In this document: positions 16,634 to 24,861 of the stretch, piece by piece
Layout of the letters: each line of letters starts with the position of its first letter
Numbering within the stretch: position 1 is the stretch's first letter
NCBI RefSeq assembly: GCF_020405205.1
Contig: NZ_CP084469.1
Coordinates: 3,596,001-3,660,000 of the forward strand
DNA from: Natrinema salinisoli
GTDB lineage: Archaea > Halobacteriota > Halobacteria > Halobacteriales > Natrialbaceae
DNA length: 64,000 nucleotides
Direction of reading: 5' to 3'
Position numbers and translations under genes: made by a program
The notes under the pieces: model-generated
What the model was told of the DNA's origin: nothing
The model's database searches: none
The model's input: only the letters and a program-made list of their open reading frames with translations

Positions 16634-17455
16634 ATGGTGTTACCCGAGGGGTTCGTCGTTCCACCGTGGTATCTGGTGGTGCCGGTTCTCGTTATTCTCG
16701 GCGGTATCATCGCTCTCCTGTGGGCGCTCGAGCCGCCGGTGACCGATCGAACGGTGATCGCCTTCGCCCCGTGGATGATGTTCGGTGCGACCCTTCACGT
16801 CCTCTACAAGATGGGCACGTTTCCGTCGAGCATCGAGCCGCTGTTTACCGCGCCGATGGTGTATGCGGTCACGGCGGTGGTCACGGGACTCGTCTGGATT
16901 ATCGGCGTGTTCCTCCACGTCGGCGGCCTCCAGGAAACGATCTCCCGGTTCGTCGGTATCACCGGCACGGCGTTTTTCACCGTCTTCGCGATGTTCGCGC
17001 TCTTCCTCAGCCTCGAAATCGGAACGCTCGCGCCGTTCTGGCCGGTCATCGCCGTCGTCGTCGCCGGTATCGTGACCGCGATCGCCTGGCTCGCACTGGG
17101 CCTCTGGTTTACCGACGTCGCGGCGACGACGGGCGCGACGGGCGTGCTCGTCGTCTTCGGCCACACGCTGGACGGGGTCACGACCGCGATCGGATACGAT
17201 ATCCTCTCGGCCACCGAGAACGTTCCGCTCTCCTTGTTACTCCTCGAGGCCGGCGGATCGTTACCGACTGCGGAATACATCGGCGCCGGCTGGCTGTTCG
17301 TCCTCGTCAAGGTCGGACTCGCGATGGTCATCCTCGGACTGTTCCGAGAGTACGTGGAGGAGCAACCACAGCAGGCCCGACTACTCCTCGCGTTCGTCGC
17401 CGCGGTCGGGCTCGGACCGGCCGTTCACAACACTCTGCTGTTCACCGTCGCCTGA
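16634..17455 (+). CDS. DUF63 family integral membrane protein
   Basis: A 273-residue, mostly hydrophobic protein with about seven or eight transmembrane helices. It matches the archaeal DUF63 family: FAPWMMFGATLHVLY near residue 45-60, the FGHTLDGVTTAIGYD segment around residue 178, and the C-terminal GLGPAVHNTLL. Function is unknown; conserved His/Asp residues inside membrane segments hint at a catalytic or ion-handling role. It sits between the isomerase and the kinase of the pentose pathway on the same strand, but with its own gaps (about 110 bases each side). Confidence 0.8.
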   Translation: MVLPEGFVVPPWYLVVPVLVILGGIIALLWALEPPVTDRTVIAFAPWMMFGATLHVLYKMGTFPSSIEPLFTAPMVYAVTAVVTGLVWIIGVFLHVGGLQETISRFVGITGTAFFTVFAMFALFLSLEIGTLAPFWPVIAVVVAGIVTAIAWLALGLWFTDVAATTGATGVLVVFGHTLDGVTTAIGYDILSATENVPLSLLLLEAGGSLPTAEYIGAGWLFVLVKVGLAMVILGLFREYVEEQPQQARLLLAFVAAVGLGPAVHNTLLFTVA

Positions 17456-17573
17456 GACCGGGATTCCACTCGGCGGTATCGACGAGTTGGAAGTGTGGCA
17501 AACCGCTCGGCGAAACCCACCGTGCAGTCACCTAGACTTTTGCCTCGCGGGATCGTTCGCTTCCTAGCATCGA

Positions 17574-18461
17574 ATGGATTCGGTTACGGTACTCACCGCC
17601 GGCCACGTCAACTGGGACGTGACTCTTCGGGTCGACAGGTTCCCCGAACCCGACGGCGAGGCGTCGATCCGCTCGCAGCACCAGTCGGGCGGCGGGAGCG
17701 CTGCCAACGTCGCCGCGGCGCTCGCCGGCCTCGAGATCGAGGCCGAACTGATCGGCAGCGTCGGCGACGACGATCACGGCCTCCTCGCGCGGCGAGAACT
17801 CGAGGCCGCGGGCGTCTCCCTCGACGGCCTGCGAGAGATCGAGGGGGCCGAAACGGCGGTCAAATACCTCCTCGTCGACGAAACGGGAGAGGTCGCGGTG
17901 CTGGGAAACGACGGCGTCAACGAGGCGGTGACGCCGGACGACCTCGAGCCGGCCCGGATTCGGGCGGTCGATCACGTTCACCTCACGGGCCAGCGACCCG
18001 ACACGGCGGCCGCGATCGCGCGGATCGCGAGCGAGGCCGACGTCCCCGTCAGCTTCGATCCCGGACGCCGGCTCGGGGATCGGGAGTACGGCGAGGCGAT
18101 CGCGCTCGCGGACATCCTCTTCGTGACCGATCGGGAGGCGAGGGCGCTGTTCGGCGTCGACGGGATCGACGGGGCGGCCCGCGATCGGATCGTGATCGTC
18201 ACTTGCGGTGCCGACGGCGCGGAAGCGTACACGCCCGACGGCACCGCCGTTCACGGGGGCTTCGACGTCGATCCCGTCGATACCGCCGGTGCGGGGGACG
18301 CCTTCGCGGCGGGATTTCTCGCGGCGTGGCTCGAGGAGCGCGATATCGACCGCGCACTCGCGCACGGGAACGTGTGCGGCGCAGTGACCGCCGGCCGCGA
18401 CGGTGCGCGGAGCGCGCCGACGGCTGATCGCCTCGAAGACGTTCTCAGCCGGCAGTCGTAA
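17574..18461 (+). CDS. PfkB family sugar kinase, candidate ribose-1-phosphate kinase
   Basis: A 295-residue ribokinase-fold protein. PfkB signature 1 is GGGSAANVAAALAGL (residues ~41-55) and signature 2 is DTAGAGDAFAAGF (residues ~238-250), whose aspartate is the catalytic base. The N terminus VLTAGHVNWDVTLRVDRFP is family-typical. In haloarchaea a PfkB enzyme phosphorylates ribose 1-phosphate to ribose 1,5-bisphosphate, the substrate of the isomerase encoded 1 kb upstream; that assignment here is inferred from context. Ribokinase, adenosine kinase or ketohexokinase activity cannot be excluded by sequence alone. Confidence 0.82.
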   Translation: MDSVTVLTAGHVNWDVTLRVDRFPEPDGEASIRSQHQSGGGSAANVAAALAGLEIEAELIGSVGDDDHGLLARRELEAAGVSLDGLREIEGAETAVKYLLVDETGEVAVLGNDGVNEAVTPDDLEPARIRAVDHVHLTGQRPDTAAAIARIASEADVPVSFDPGRRLGDREYGEAIALADILFVTDREARALFGVDGIDGAARDRIVIVTCGADGAEAYTPDGTAVHGGFDVDPVDTAGAGDAFAAGFLAAWLEERDIDRALAHGNVCGAVTAGRDGARSAPTADRLEDVLSRQS

Positions 18462-18600
18462 CCGCGGCGCCGACCGATCGATGCGGCCGATGGAATACGC
18501 TGGCGTCGGGTGCTTCTCACCCGGTGTCGTCTGACGGTAGGTATATGGGCGGCGACGTTGCCAACTGGAATGAACGGTCACGATACCGTGACTGAGAGAC

Positions 18601-18903
18601 ATGACGGAAGGAAGGGTAAACGACGCTCACGGCTGCGGTCTCAGACGCCGCATCCAGTACGAGCGACGAGTGGACGAACCGCCGAGCATCGCCGCTGCGA
18701 TGGCACTGGCCCGCTACCACGGAGACGACGTCACTGCGGCCAGCACGCAGCTCTACGATTACATCGATCCGGACGCGCTCGATGCCCTCTTCGCCGAGAC
18801 GAACCGCGGTGATGCCCGATCGGAGGGGCGCGTCGAGTTCGAGACCGACGACGCGGTGGTCACGATCCGACCCGAGCGCGTCGAGGTGTCTTCGGACACC
18901 TGA
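18601..18903 (+). CDS. HalOD1 output-domain protein
   Basis: A 100-residue protein. After a basic leader, residues ~25-95 match the haloarchaeal HalOD1 domain: SIAAAMALARYHGDD, LYDYIDPDALDALF (the Y-x-x-I-D-x-x-A-L core) and VEFETDDAVVTIRPERVEV. HalOD1 is a small domain often found at the end of bacteriorhodopsin-regulator-like and response-regulator proteins and is thought to be a signalling output or ligand module. It stands alone here, between the PfkB kinase and uridine phosphorylase. The first 20 residues are unusual; a later start near VDEPPSI cannot be excluded. Confidence 0.72.
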   Translation: MTEGRVNDAHGCGLRRRIQYERRVDEPPSIAAAMALARYHGDDVTAASTQLYDYIDPDALDALFAETNRGDARSEGRVEFETDDAVVTIRPERVEVSSDT

Positions 18904-19020
18904 CGGTCGAGCATAGCCGATCGGTGCGGGGTGGGGTGGCGTCGAGGATCGCCGAACGCGTCGGTGGTTCCTCGGCCCTTCCTCGAACCTTTTTTCTCAC
19001 CGCCCGCGGAAGGCGACGGT

Positions 19021-19749
19021 ATGGCGACCCAGCCACACTTACTGGTCGACGACGGGGACCTGACAGACATCGCGCTCATTCCGGGCGATCCCGGACGGGT
19101 CGATCGCATCGCCGACCACTGCGACGAGTCGGAGACGATCGCGCAAAACCGCGAGTACAAGGTCGTCAACGCGACCTACGAGGGACGGGAGCTGACGATC
19201 TGTTCGACGGGGATCGGCTGCCCCTCCGCCGCGATCGCCATCGAAGAACTGGCCAACGTCGGCGTCGAGACGTTCATCCGCGTCGGGACGACTGGGGCGC
19301 TCCAGTCGGAGATCGAAATCGGCGACATGATCGTCGCGACCGGCGCGGCGAAAAACGAGGGGACGAGCAAGCGCTACGAGGCCGCCGAATACCCCGCGGT
19401 GCCGGACTACGACGTGTTGTCTGCGCTGGTCGACTCCGCCGAAGCCAACGACGAGGACGTCCACGTCGGCCCCATCGCCTCCGACGACGCCTACTACGCC
19501 GAGACCGACGCGTACGTCGACGACTGGGAAGCCGCCGGTATGCTGTCAGTCGAGATGGAAGCCGCCGCGGTCTTCTCGCTGGCCCGCCGCAAGGGACTCC
19601 GAGCCGGCGCGATCTGTACCGTCGACGGCAACCTCGTCGAAGGCACGCAGAAGGGTACCGACACCGAAGACGACGAACTGCCCGAAAAGGCGAAGAACAA
19701 CGTCGGCCGTGCGATCGATCTCTCGCTCGAGGCCGCGACCACTCTCTAA
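19021..19749 (+). CDS. udp: Uridine phosphorylase / nucleoside phosphorylase
   Basis: A 242-residue NP-I family phosphorylase that cleaves uridine and related nucleosides with phosphate to give base and (deoxy)ribose 1-phosphate. Phosphate-binding IALIPGDPGRVDRIA (residues ~13-27), the substrate loop STGIGCPSAAIAIEEL and the ribose-binding SVEMEAAAVFSLA are intact. The ATG at 19021 is preferred; the frame is open to 18931 but that extension (30 codons, Pro/Phe-rich) is not family-like. Its product feeds the neighbouring kinase and isomerase, and with deoxynucleosides could feed deoC. Confidence 0.9.
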   Translation: MATQPHLLVDDGDLTDIALIPGDPGRVDRIADHCDESETIAQNREYKVVNATYEGRELTICSTGIGCPSAAIAIEELANVGVETFIRVGTTGALQSEIEIGDMIVATGAAKNEGTSKRYEAAEYPAVPDYDVLSALVDSAEANDEDVHVGPIASDDAYYAETDAYVDDWEAAGMLSVEMEAAAVFSLARRKGLRAGAICTVDGNLVEGTQKGTDTEDDELPEKAKNNVGRAIDLSLEAATTL

Positions 19750-19796
19750 CCGGCGATCATTCGTTGCAGTCGTCGCCGAATACGCACCCGAAACTG

Positions 19797-19804
19797 ATTT
19801 ATTA
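19797..19804 (+). promoter_or_regulatory. TATA element of the small membrane protein gene
   Basis: ATTTATTA is centred about 27 bases upstream of the ATG at 19827, consistent with a leaderless transcript. Confidence 0.5.
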
Positions 19805-19826
19805 GGTTTGTGCGTTCGGTCAATTA

Positions 19827-20414
19827 ATGAATGTCGGTTATCTGTCTGATCGCACGAGTGGTACCGTCGCCGTGTTTGCGCTGGTGACCACGGCTATTCT
19901 CGCGCTCTCAGGTATCGTTTCGGCCCAGCCCTCGAGTGGTGGCGGCGAATTCAGACCGGGCGCCTACATCGGTCTTCAAATCGTCGTCGCCTTCCTGATA
20001 AACGGACTGCTCGGCGGGGCGCTCGTCGCCGTTGGTCCGTCCTACGCGACCCAGACCGTAACGGAAATCCGGGACGATCCCGGCGGGGCATTCGTTTGGG
20101 GCCTTCTCGTCGGAATCGGTGTTCCGATTGTGTTCTTGCTCCTCGCGATCACGATAATCGGACTTGTCGTCACGATTCCCGGGTTGATCGCCGTCGGGAT
20201 CGTCGGCCTGATCGGCCACGCGGTCGCGATCGTCTGGGTCGGGACGCTCGTCAGCCGCGGGGACCGCGTCGGCGGGAAAGCCGCCGGGCTGGGCGCACTG
20301 GTGCTCGCGGTTATCAGTGCGATTCCAGCTCTCGGCGAGTTCATCATCACCGTCGTCGGCTATTTCGGGATCGGCGTCGTCGGTCGGCGGCTCTACGTTT
20401 CGCGGGAAAACTGA
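19827..20414 (+). CDS. Multi-pass membrane protein of unknown function
   Basis: A 195-residue protein. A first hydrophobic segment (residues ~12-33, ending near VSAQPSSGG) could be a signal peptide or anchor. Three or four further membrane segments follow: LQIVVAFLINGLLGGALVAV, the stretch GLLVGIGVPIVFLLLAITI, VAIVWVGTLV and LGALVLAVISAIPALG. Glycine-rich packing is conspicuous. Similar short proteins accompany bactofilin-like polymer proteins in haloarchaea, but none is visible here. I do not assign a function. It is followed after 56 bases by the stop of an oppositely oriented Usp gene. Confidence 0.65.
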   Translation: MNVGYLSDRTSGTVAVFALVTTAILALSGIVSAQPSSGGGEFRPGAYIGLQIVVAFLINGLLGGALVAVGPSYATQTVTEIRDDPGGAFVWGLLVGIGVPIVFLLLAITIIGLVVTIPGLIAVGIVGLIGHAVAIVWVGTLVSRGDRVGGKAAGLGALVLAVISAIPALGEFIITVVGYFGIGVVGRRLYVSREN

Positions 20415-20470
20415 GCGAACGACTGTCGGTGCCGCGACTGAACTGTACCGGCTCGAGCGACCCGCCACGT

Positions 20471-21352
20471 CTACTCCTCGGAGCGCCCGAACAACCGTTC
20501 GCGGAGCGATCGCTCCGTCGGTCGTTCGGCGAGCAGCACGGAGCACTCGAGGTCGTCGACGACGTCGTAGACGAGCGAACCGCGGACGAGCCGGGAGAGC
20601 AGCCCGCGTTCCGTCGCGCCGATGATCACGAGCGTCTCGTCGGCGGCTTCGCGGGCGATCGCGGCTTCGACGTCGCCGGAGGTGTCGACGGTCAGCACGG
20701 CGTCCCCGATGTCGTGGTCGGCGGCCCACTCCGTGAGGAACGCTTCGCCGGCGTCGCGTTCGCTCTCGTCGTCGACGACGTGGAGCAGGTCGATCGAAGC
20801 GCCCGTCGCCGAGCGCAGCGCCCTCGCGACTTCGGCGCTGAGGTCGGAGTCGGGGCCGCCGGCGGTCGGCAGGAGGATCCGGCTGGGGTCGTAGCCCCGG
20901 TCTTTCAGCACGAGGAAATCACACGGGAGGTCGTGGGCGAGTTCGTCGAGCGGTTGCTCGGCGCGACCCGCCGCCCACGGTCGGTCCCCGCCCCAGCCCA
21001 TCACCACCTGATCGGCGTCGTGTTCGCGGGCGGCGTCGAACACCTCTTCGAACGAGCGGTGGGAGATTATCGTCGTCGTTTCGATCGGTGCATCGTAGGC
21101 TGCGGCGTGTTCGCGGGCCCGCTCGAGCAGTTTCGCGGACTCGGCGTCGATCCGATCGAGGTGTTCGCCGGCGCGCTCCAGCGGCGTCTGGTCGGGGACC
21201 TGCACGATGTGGACCGCGTGGACGATGCCGTCCCGTTCGGCGGCGAGCGTGCTTGCGAGCTCGATTAGGTGTCGTTCGGTGCGGGGGTCAGCCAGGGGCA
21301 CGAGCACGCGGTAGCCGTCCGAACGCTCCGGGTCGCCCGCCGTCTCGCTCAT
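20471..21352 (-). CDS. Tandem universal stress protein
   Basis: A 293-residue protein made of two Usp domains. The first begins YRVLVPLADPRTERHLIELA and contains the nucleotide region VVMGWGGDRPW; the second begins SRILLPTAGGPDSDLSAEVA and contains VIIGATERGLLSRLVRGSLV, a good G-2x-G-9x-G-type ATP motif, ending ECSVLLAERPTERSLRERLF. The ATG at 21352 (MSETAGDPERS) is more family-like than the upstream ATG at 21382. The gene is divergent from the Lrp-RCK_C regulator at 21511, with 158 bases between starts, a pairing that recalls the Usp/RCK association at 3.8-10 kb. Confidence 0.85.
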   Translation of the reverse strand: MSETAGDPERSDGYRVLVPLADPRTERHLIELASTLAAERDGIVHAVHIVQVPDQTPLERAGEHLDRIDAESAKLLERAREHAAAYDAPIETTTIISHRSFEEVFDAAREHDADQVVMGWGGDRPWAAGRAEQPLDELAHDLPCDFLVLKDRGYDPSRILLPTAGGPDSDLSAEVARALRSATGASIDLLHVVDDESERDAGEAFLTEWAADHDIGDAVLTVDTSGDVEAAIAREAADETLVIIGATERGLLSRLVRGSLVYDVVDDLECSVLLAERPTERSLRERLFGRSEE

Positions 21353-21510
21353 TCGTGTCACCCGTTTCGCGACGGAGTGCAAAAAGAACTCGCCGGGATC
21401 GACACCGCGTCTCGGGCCGTAATCGATGGTTTCGGGACCGCGACCGCCGGCCGGCGACTGCCGGTGTGGATCGGTATAGCATATAGTGTCCGACCGATAA
21501 CGAGGCTCGT

Positions 21511-22269
21511 ATGGACTATCGACTCGACGAGATCGATCGTCGAATTATACACGCGCTGATGGCCGAGGCCCGGAACACGTCGGCTCCGACGATCGCGGAG
21601 GACGTCAACGTCTCCCCGGGAACGATCCGAAACCGCATCGCGCAACTCGAGGAGCAGGGCGTCATAACCGGCTATCACGCGGCCATCGACTTCGAACAGG
21701 CCGAGAGCTATCTTCCGAATCTCTTCATGTGTAACGCCCCCGTCTCCGAGCGCGAATCGATCGCCACACAAGCCCAGATAATCCCCGGCGTGATCAACGT
21801 TCGAGAGCTGTTGACCGGTCGCCGAAACCTGCACGTGCTCGCGGTCGGGGCCGATACCGAGGATCTCCGCCGGATCGCCCGCTCGCTCTCGGATCTCGGG
21901 CTCGAGATCGAAGACGAAGTCCTCGTCCAGAACGAAACGACGCAACCGTACTCGCCCTTCGGACCAGGGAACCAGACGCGCGAGGCCATGCTGACGGACT
22001 TCATCAGTCTCTCGGGCGACGCCGAGGTCGCCGAGGTGACGGTCGATCGAGACGCCCCGGTCGCCGGTACGAGCCTGCAGGAGGCCGCCCGCCGCGAAAC
22101 GTTCACCGACGACACGCTCGTGATCGCGATCGAACGGGACGACACCGTGTTGACCCCCCACGGAGACACGGAAATTCGACCGGACGACATCGTCACGGTC
22201 TTCTCTCGGAACGGCGTGACCGAGGAGACGATCAAAAGTTTTCGCTCGAGCGAGACCGCTGACACCTGA
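21511..22269 (+). CDS. Lrp/AsnC-type regulator with C-terminal RCK_C domain
   Basis: A 252-residue transcription factor. Residues 1-60 are an AsnC-type helix-turn-helix (LDEIDRRIIHALMAEARN ... VSPGTIRNRIAQLEEQG). Residues ~65-140 form the ligand-binding alpha/beta region, and residues ~165-245 are a TrkA-C domain (EVTVDRDAPVAGTSLQEAA ... IRPDDIVTVFSRNG). The fusion suggests a regulator that senses a small ligand or cation via RCK_C and controls transport or stress genes, most obviously the divergent usp. Such Lrp-TrkA_C fusions occur widely in haloarchaea; the ligand is not known to me. Confidence 0.87.
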   Translation: MDYRLDEIDRRIIHALMAEARNTSAPTIAEDVNVSPGTIRNRIAQLEEQGVITGYHAAIDFEQAESYLPNLFMCNAPVSERESIATQAQIIPGVINVRELLTGRRNLHVLAVGADTEDLRRIARSLSDLGLEIEDEVLVQNETTQPYSPFGPGNQTREAMLTDFISLSGDAEVAEVTVDRDAPVAGTSLQEAARRETFTDDTLVIAIERDDTVLTPHGDTEIRPDDIVTVFSRNGVTEETIKSFRSSETADT

Positions 22270-22345
22270 CGGAGTCGCGAGCGAGCGCCGGCTCCCGACT
22301 GCTGTCCCTATCCGGAAAGCCGCGCCGTTCACGGCGCGGAGACCG

Positions 22346-23152
22346 TCACGCCGTGAGCCGCTCCGCCAGCGCCGTCGTCCGATCGGTCAACGTCTCGGTC
22401 GTCTCGGAGGCTCCCTGGAGCCGTTCGTTGACCGTCGCGAACAGCCGGTCGAACGCGAGGGTACTGTCCTCGTCCTGCCAGTCGGCCGTCTCGCGGGCCT
22501 CGAGGCCGCAGGTCGGACACCGCTCCCCCTCGAGTGGGTCGAAACAGCCGTGACAGCGCTCGAGACCGGTCGCGACGGTTTCGCTCAGCGCGACGACCTC
22601 GCGCAGGGTCGACTGCAGGTCGGCCGCTGCGTCGGAGAACGCTGCGAGCGCCGTTCGAACCTCGGGATCGTACGCGTCGTCGTCGAGGGTCGACAGCCGC
22701 TCGAGGCGGGCGTCGACGACGGCCACTGCGAGCAGGATGTCGCGTCTGTCCCGGCGGTACTCGGCGAGCGTGTCGTCGACGTCCGCGTCGGTCCCGTCGT
22801 CGAGAGCGGACTGGAGGGTCGACGGGAGCGAGGTCGCGAGCGACGTGAACTCGGCGACCGCCGAGATCGTCGTCCCCTGCAGTCGGGTGGTCTCGCGGAC
22901 GAGTTGAAACAGGTCGTCGGCGGCCATCGACTCCGTCCTCTCGGGTTCTTCGAGCGTCGCGAAACAGTCCGCACAAACGGTGACGAGCGCGCTCTCGTGG
23001 ACCTCCCCCTCGAGGGGAACGTCCCCCACGGGGTAGAGTCGGAGCGCGGTCGATTCGTCGTCGCCGTCGGCGTCGGTCCCGCAGTGTCGACACGTGAACG
23101 CGTCGCGGTCGAACACGGCCTCCCGGTCGGCACGCCAGTCGCGTGAAGTCAC
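22346..23152 (-). CDS. HNH-like zinc-binding protein
   Basis: A 268-residue protein. The N terminus DWRADREAVFDRDAFTCRHCG, followed by a second CADCF pair around residue 60, resembles the treble-clef start of HNH nucleases, but I do not see a clear catalytic H-N-H. The middle (residues ~85-210) is helical and acidic and may coil. A second zinc ribbon, CHGCFDPLEGERCPTCG, is near residue 215. GTG at 23152 (VTSRDWRADR) is chosen because the preceding MSTRCLRSP is unlike haloarchaeal N termini. Function unknown; nucleic-acid or protein binding is plausible. Confidence 0.6.
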   Translation of the reverse strand: MTSRDWRADREAVFDRDAFTCRHCGTDADGDDESTALRLYPVGDVPLEGEVHESALVTVCADCFATLEEPERTESMAADDLFQLVRETTRLQGTTISAVAEFTSLATSLPSTLQSALDDGTDADVDDTLAEYRRDRRDILLAVAVVDARLERLSTLDDDAYDPEVRTALAAFSDAAADLQSTLREVVALSETVATGLERCHGCFDPLEGERCPTCGLEARETADWQDEDSTLAFDRLFATVNERLQGASETTETLTDRTTALAERLTA

Positions 23153-23267
23153 GGGCGAGCGAAGACAGCGCGTCGACAAAAACGCTCCGACAGTGTCCGG
23201 TCGACGGGCGTCGCCGTCGCCCCCGGTAGTGCGAAATATTAACCCACAGCCTGCGGTACGTTACCGT

Positions 23268-23957
23268 ATGAACGATTCGCCGGACGATACGGATCGACCG
23301 GAAGCGTCGGACGAAGCGGAAGAAACTGAATTCGAACTCGAGCGCGGATACGACCGCGCGGACCTCGCTCCCGTCTTCCGCGAGTTCGCCACCGCGTTCG
23401 AGGACGGACGGCCCGTTCGCCTGAACGGGGAGGATCGAACCGTCAGGATCGCCGTCCCGGAGCGAGTCACCGCCGCCTTCGAGGCCGAACTCGAGTCCGA
23501 CGGCGAATCGTCGGTCGGCGAACTGGAACTGGAACTCGAGTGGGACGACGCCGACGGCTCGAGCGTTCGCGTCGCGGACCGCGACTCTGCCGGCGACGAC
23601 GGCGAGGATCGCGAGTCAACTGACGCGACGGACGTCGACGCCGCGACGGCAGTGATGCCGCTCGAGGGGGTGGCGGACCGCGGCGGTGCGGGCGAGGACG
23701 CCGATGCGGACGGGGCGGCGGTGACTGCGGACGTCGAGGGCGACGCGAGTGCGGAGGGATCGAGCGAGTCCGGTCGAACCAGCCGGTTCGAGGTCTACGA
23801 GGACAAGGGCGGACAGTGGCGCTGGCGACTCGTCCACTGGAACGGGAACATCGTCGCCGACAGCGGCGAAGGCTACGCCTCGCGGTCGAACGCCGAACGA
23901 GCGGCCCGGAGCGTGATGCGGAGCGCACCGACGGCGACGATTCGGCGACTCGACTGA
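23268..23957 (+). CDS. amphi-Trp / HVO_2922-type two-domain protein
   Basis: A 229-residue acidic protein. Residues ~20-95 match the amphi-Trp domain (a fold with alternating hydrophobic strand ending ELELELEWDDAD). A disordered Asp/Glu/Ala-rich linker occupies ~100-165. Residues ~170-225 match the YegP/HVO_2922 (DUF1508-like) unit: RFEVYEDKGGQWRWRLVHWN ... GEGYASRSNAERAARSV. Both modules are usually found as separate small haloarchaeal proteins, so this is a fusion. No biochemical role is known. The ATG at 23268 follows an AT-rich stretch (AAATATTAACC, about 23235) fitting a promoter. Confidence 0.8.
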   Translation: MNDSPDDTDRPEASDEAEETEFELERGYDRADLAPVFREFATAFEDGRPVRLNGEDRTVRIAVPERVTAAFEAELESDGESSVGELELELEWDDADGSSVRVADRDSAGDDGEDRESTDATDVDAATAVMPLEGVADRGGAGEDADADGAAVTADVEGDASAEGSSESGRTSRFEVYEDKGGQWRWRLVHWNGNIVADSGEGYASRSNAERAARSVMRSAPTATIRRLD

Positions 23958-24007
23958 CGACAGCCAGTACCGGCGACTCGGCGGCCGCGTCCGACTGCGA
24001 TCGCGAG

Positions 24008-24745
24008 CTACGGCCGGACGTCGTCGGCGTTCAGATCGACGTCGAGCTCCGCGGATCGATCGACCCGTTCGTACTCCAGCGACGGCGTGGTGTCGGTCGG
24101 GACGGCGTTGTACTCCCGGAGGAATCCGATGATGCCGTACGTTCCGCCGAAATCGCCCCGATACTGCCGGAAGAGTCGCGGGACGGTCGCGGTGTTTTCG
24201 TCCGAGTCGTACGTGACGTTCTCCTCGAGGAACCACTCGATGGCGATGTCCAGGTCCTCGTCGACGTCTCGCGGCGAATAGACCGCGATCGGCGGACTGT
24301 GTTCGGTGTCGTGACCGAGCGCGAAGTGAACCCGCGGGTCACACTCCGCGAGGCGGAAGTGCCGTTCGAACGACGACGGGAACAACCGGGGGACGTAGCC
24401 GAAGCCCCACGGCTGCTTCGAACTGCGGAGCAATCCGTGTTCGATATCGTTGAGACTCAGCCAGACCCCGCCGACGGGGATTCGATCGCGTGCGAAGAAC
24501 TTCCAGCGCTCGAGGAGTCCGCCATCGATCAGGTCGGGATCCTCCTCTTCCAACAGGAGTTGCGCGTAGGCGTTGTAACAGTTGAGCCAGAAGGAGAGTT
24601 TGTCCTCTCGGCTGGCGAGAGCCCGCTCTAGTTGCGATCGGTCGAGCGCCGCCAGACGCTCTCGAAGCGGATCGGCGTCACCCTCGGTCTTGACGGTATA
24701 CAGGAGATCGGCCGAGACCGAAAGGGGATCGAGCTGAGTCGACAT
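24008..24745 (-). CDS. DUF547 domain protein
   Basis: A 245-residue cytoplasmic protein matching DUF547: the core KLSFWLNCYNAYAQLLL (residues ~65-81), then VWLSLNDIEHGLLR and DPRVHFALGHDTEHSPPI, with a conserved cysteine/histidine pattern. DUF547 has been likened to a papain-like or transglutaminase-like fold, but activity is not established. ATG 24745 (MSTQLDPLSV) is preferred over 24787. It is divergent from the AI-2E-type transporter gene, with 116 bases between the two chosen starts. Confidence 0.78.
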   Translation of the reverse strand: MSTQLDPLSVSADLLYTVKTEGDADPLRERLAALDRSQLERALASREDKLSFWLNCYNAYAQLLLEEEDPDLIDGGLLERWKFFARDRIPVGGVWLSLNDIEHGLLRSSKQPWGFGYVPRLFPSSFERHFRLAECDPRVHFALGHDTEHSPPIAVYSPRDVDEDLDIAIEWFLEENVTYDSDENTATVPRLFRQYRGDFGGTYGIIGFLREYNAVPTDTTPSLEYERVDRSAELDVDLNADDVRP

Positions 24746-24831
24746 TCGGGTCAAAATTTGCGAAGCAGGCCCTTGAAGCCGTGTCACGGGTTCGCACGAC
24801 AGTCCGGACTGAGGACAGGTTCAGGCCGTGG

Positions 24832-24838
24832 TTTTATG
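24832..24838 (+). promoter_or_regulatory. TATA element of the AI-2E-type transporter gene
   Basis: TTTTATG is centred 27 bases upstream of the GTG at 24862; it therefore supports that GTG, not the GTG at 24781, as the translation start of a leaderless message. Confidence 0.5.
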
Positions 24839-24861
24839 CCGTCGAGACTGGAAATAATCGT

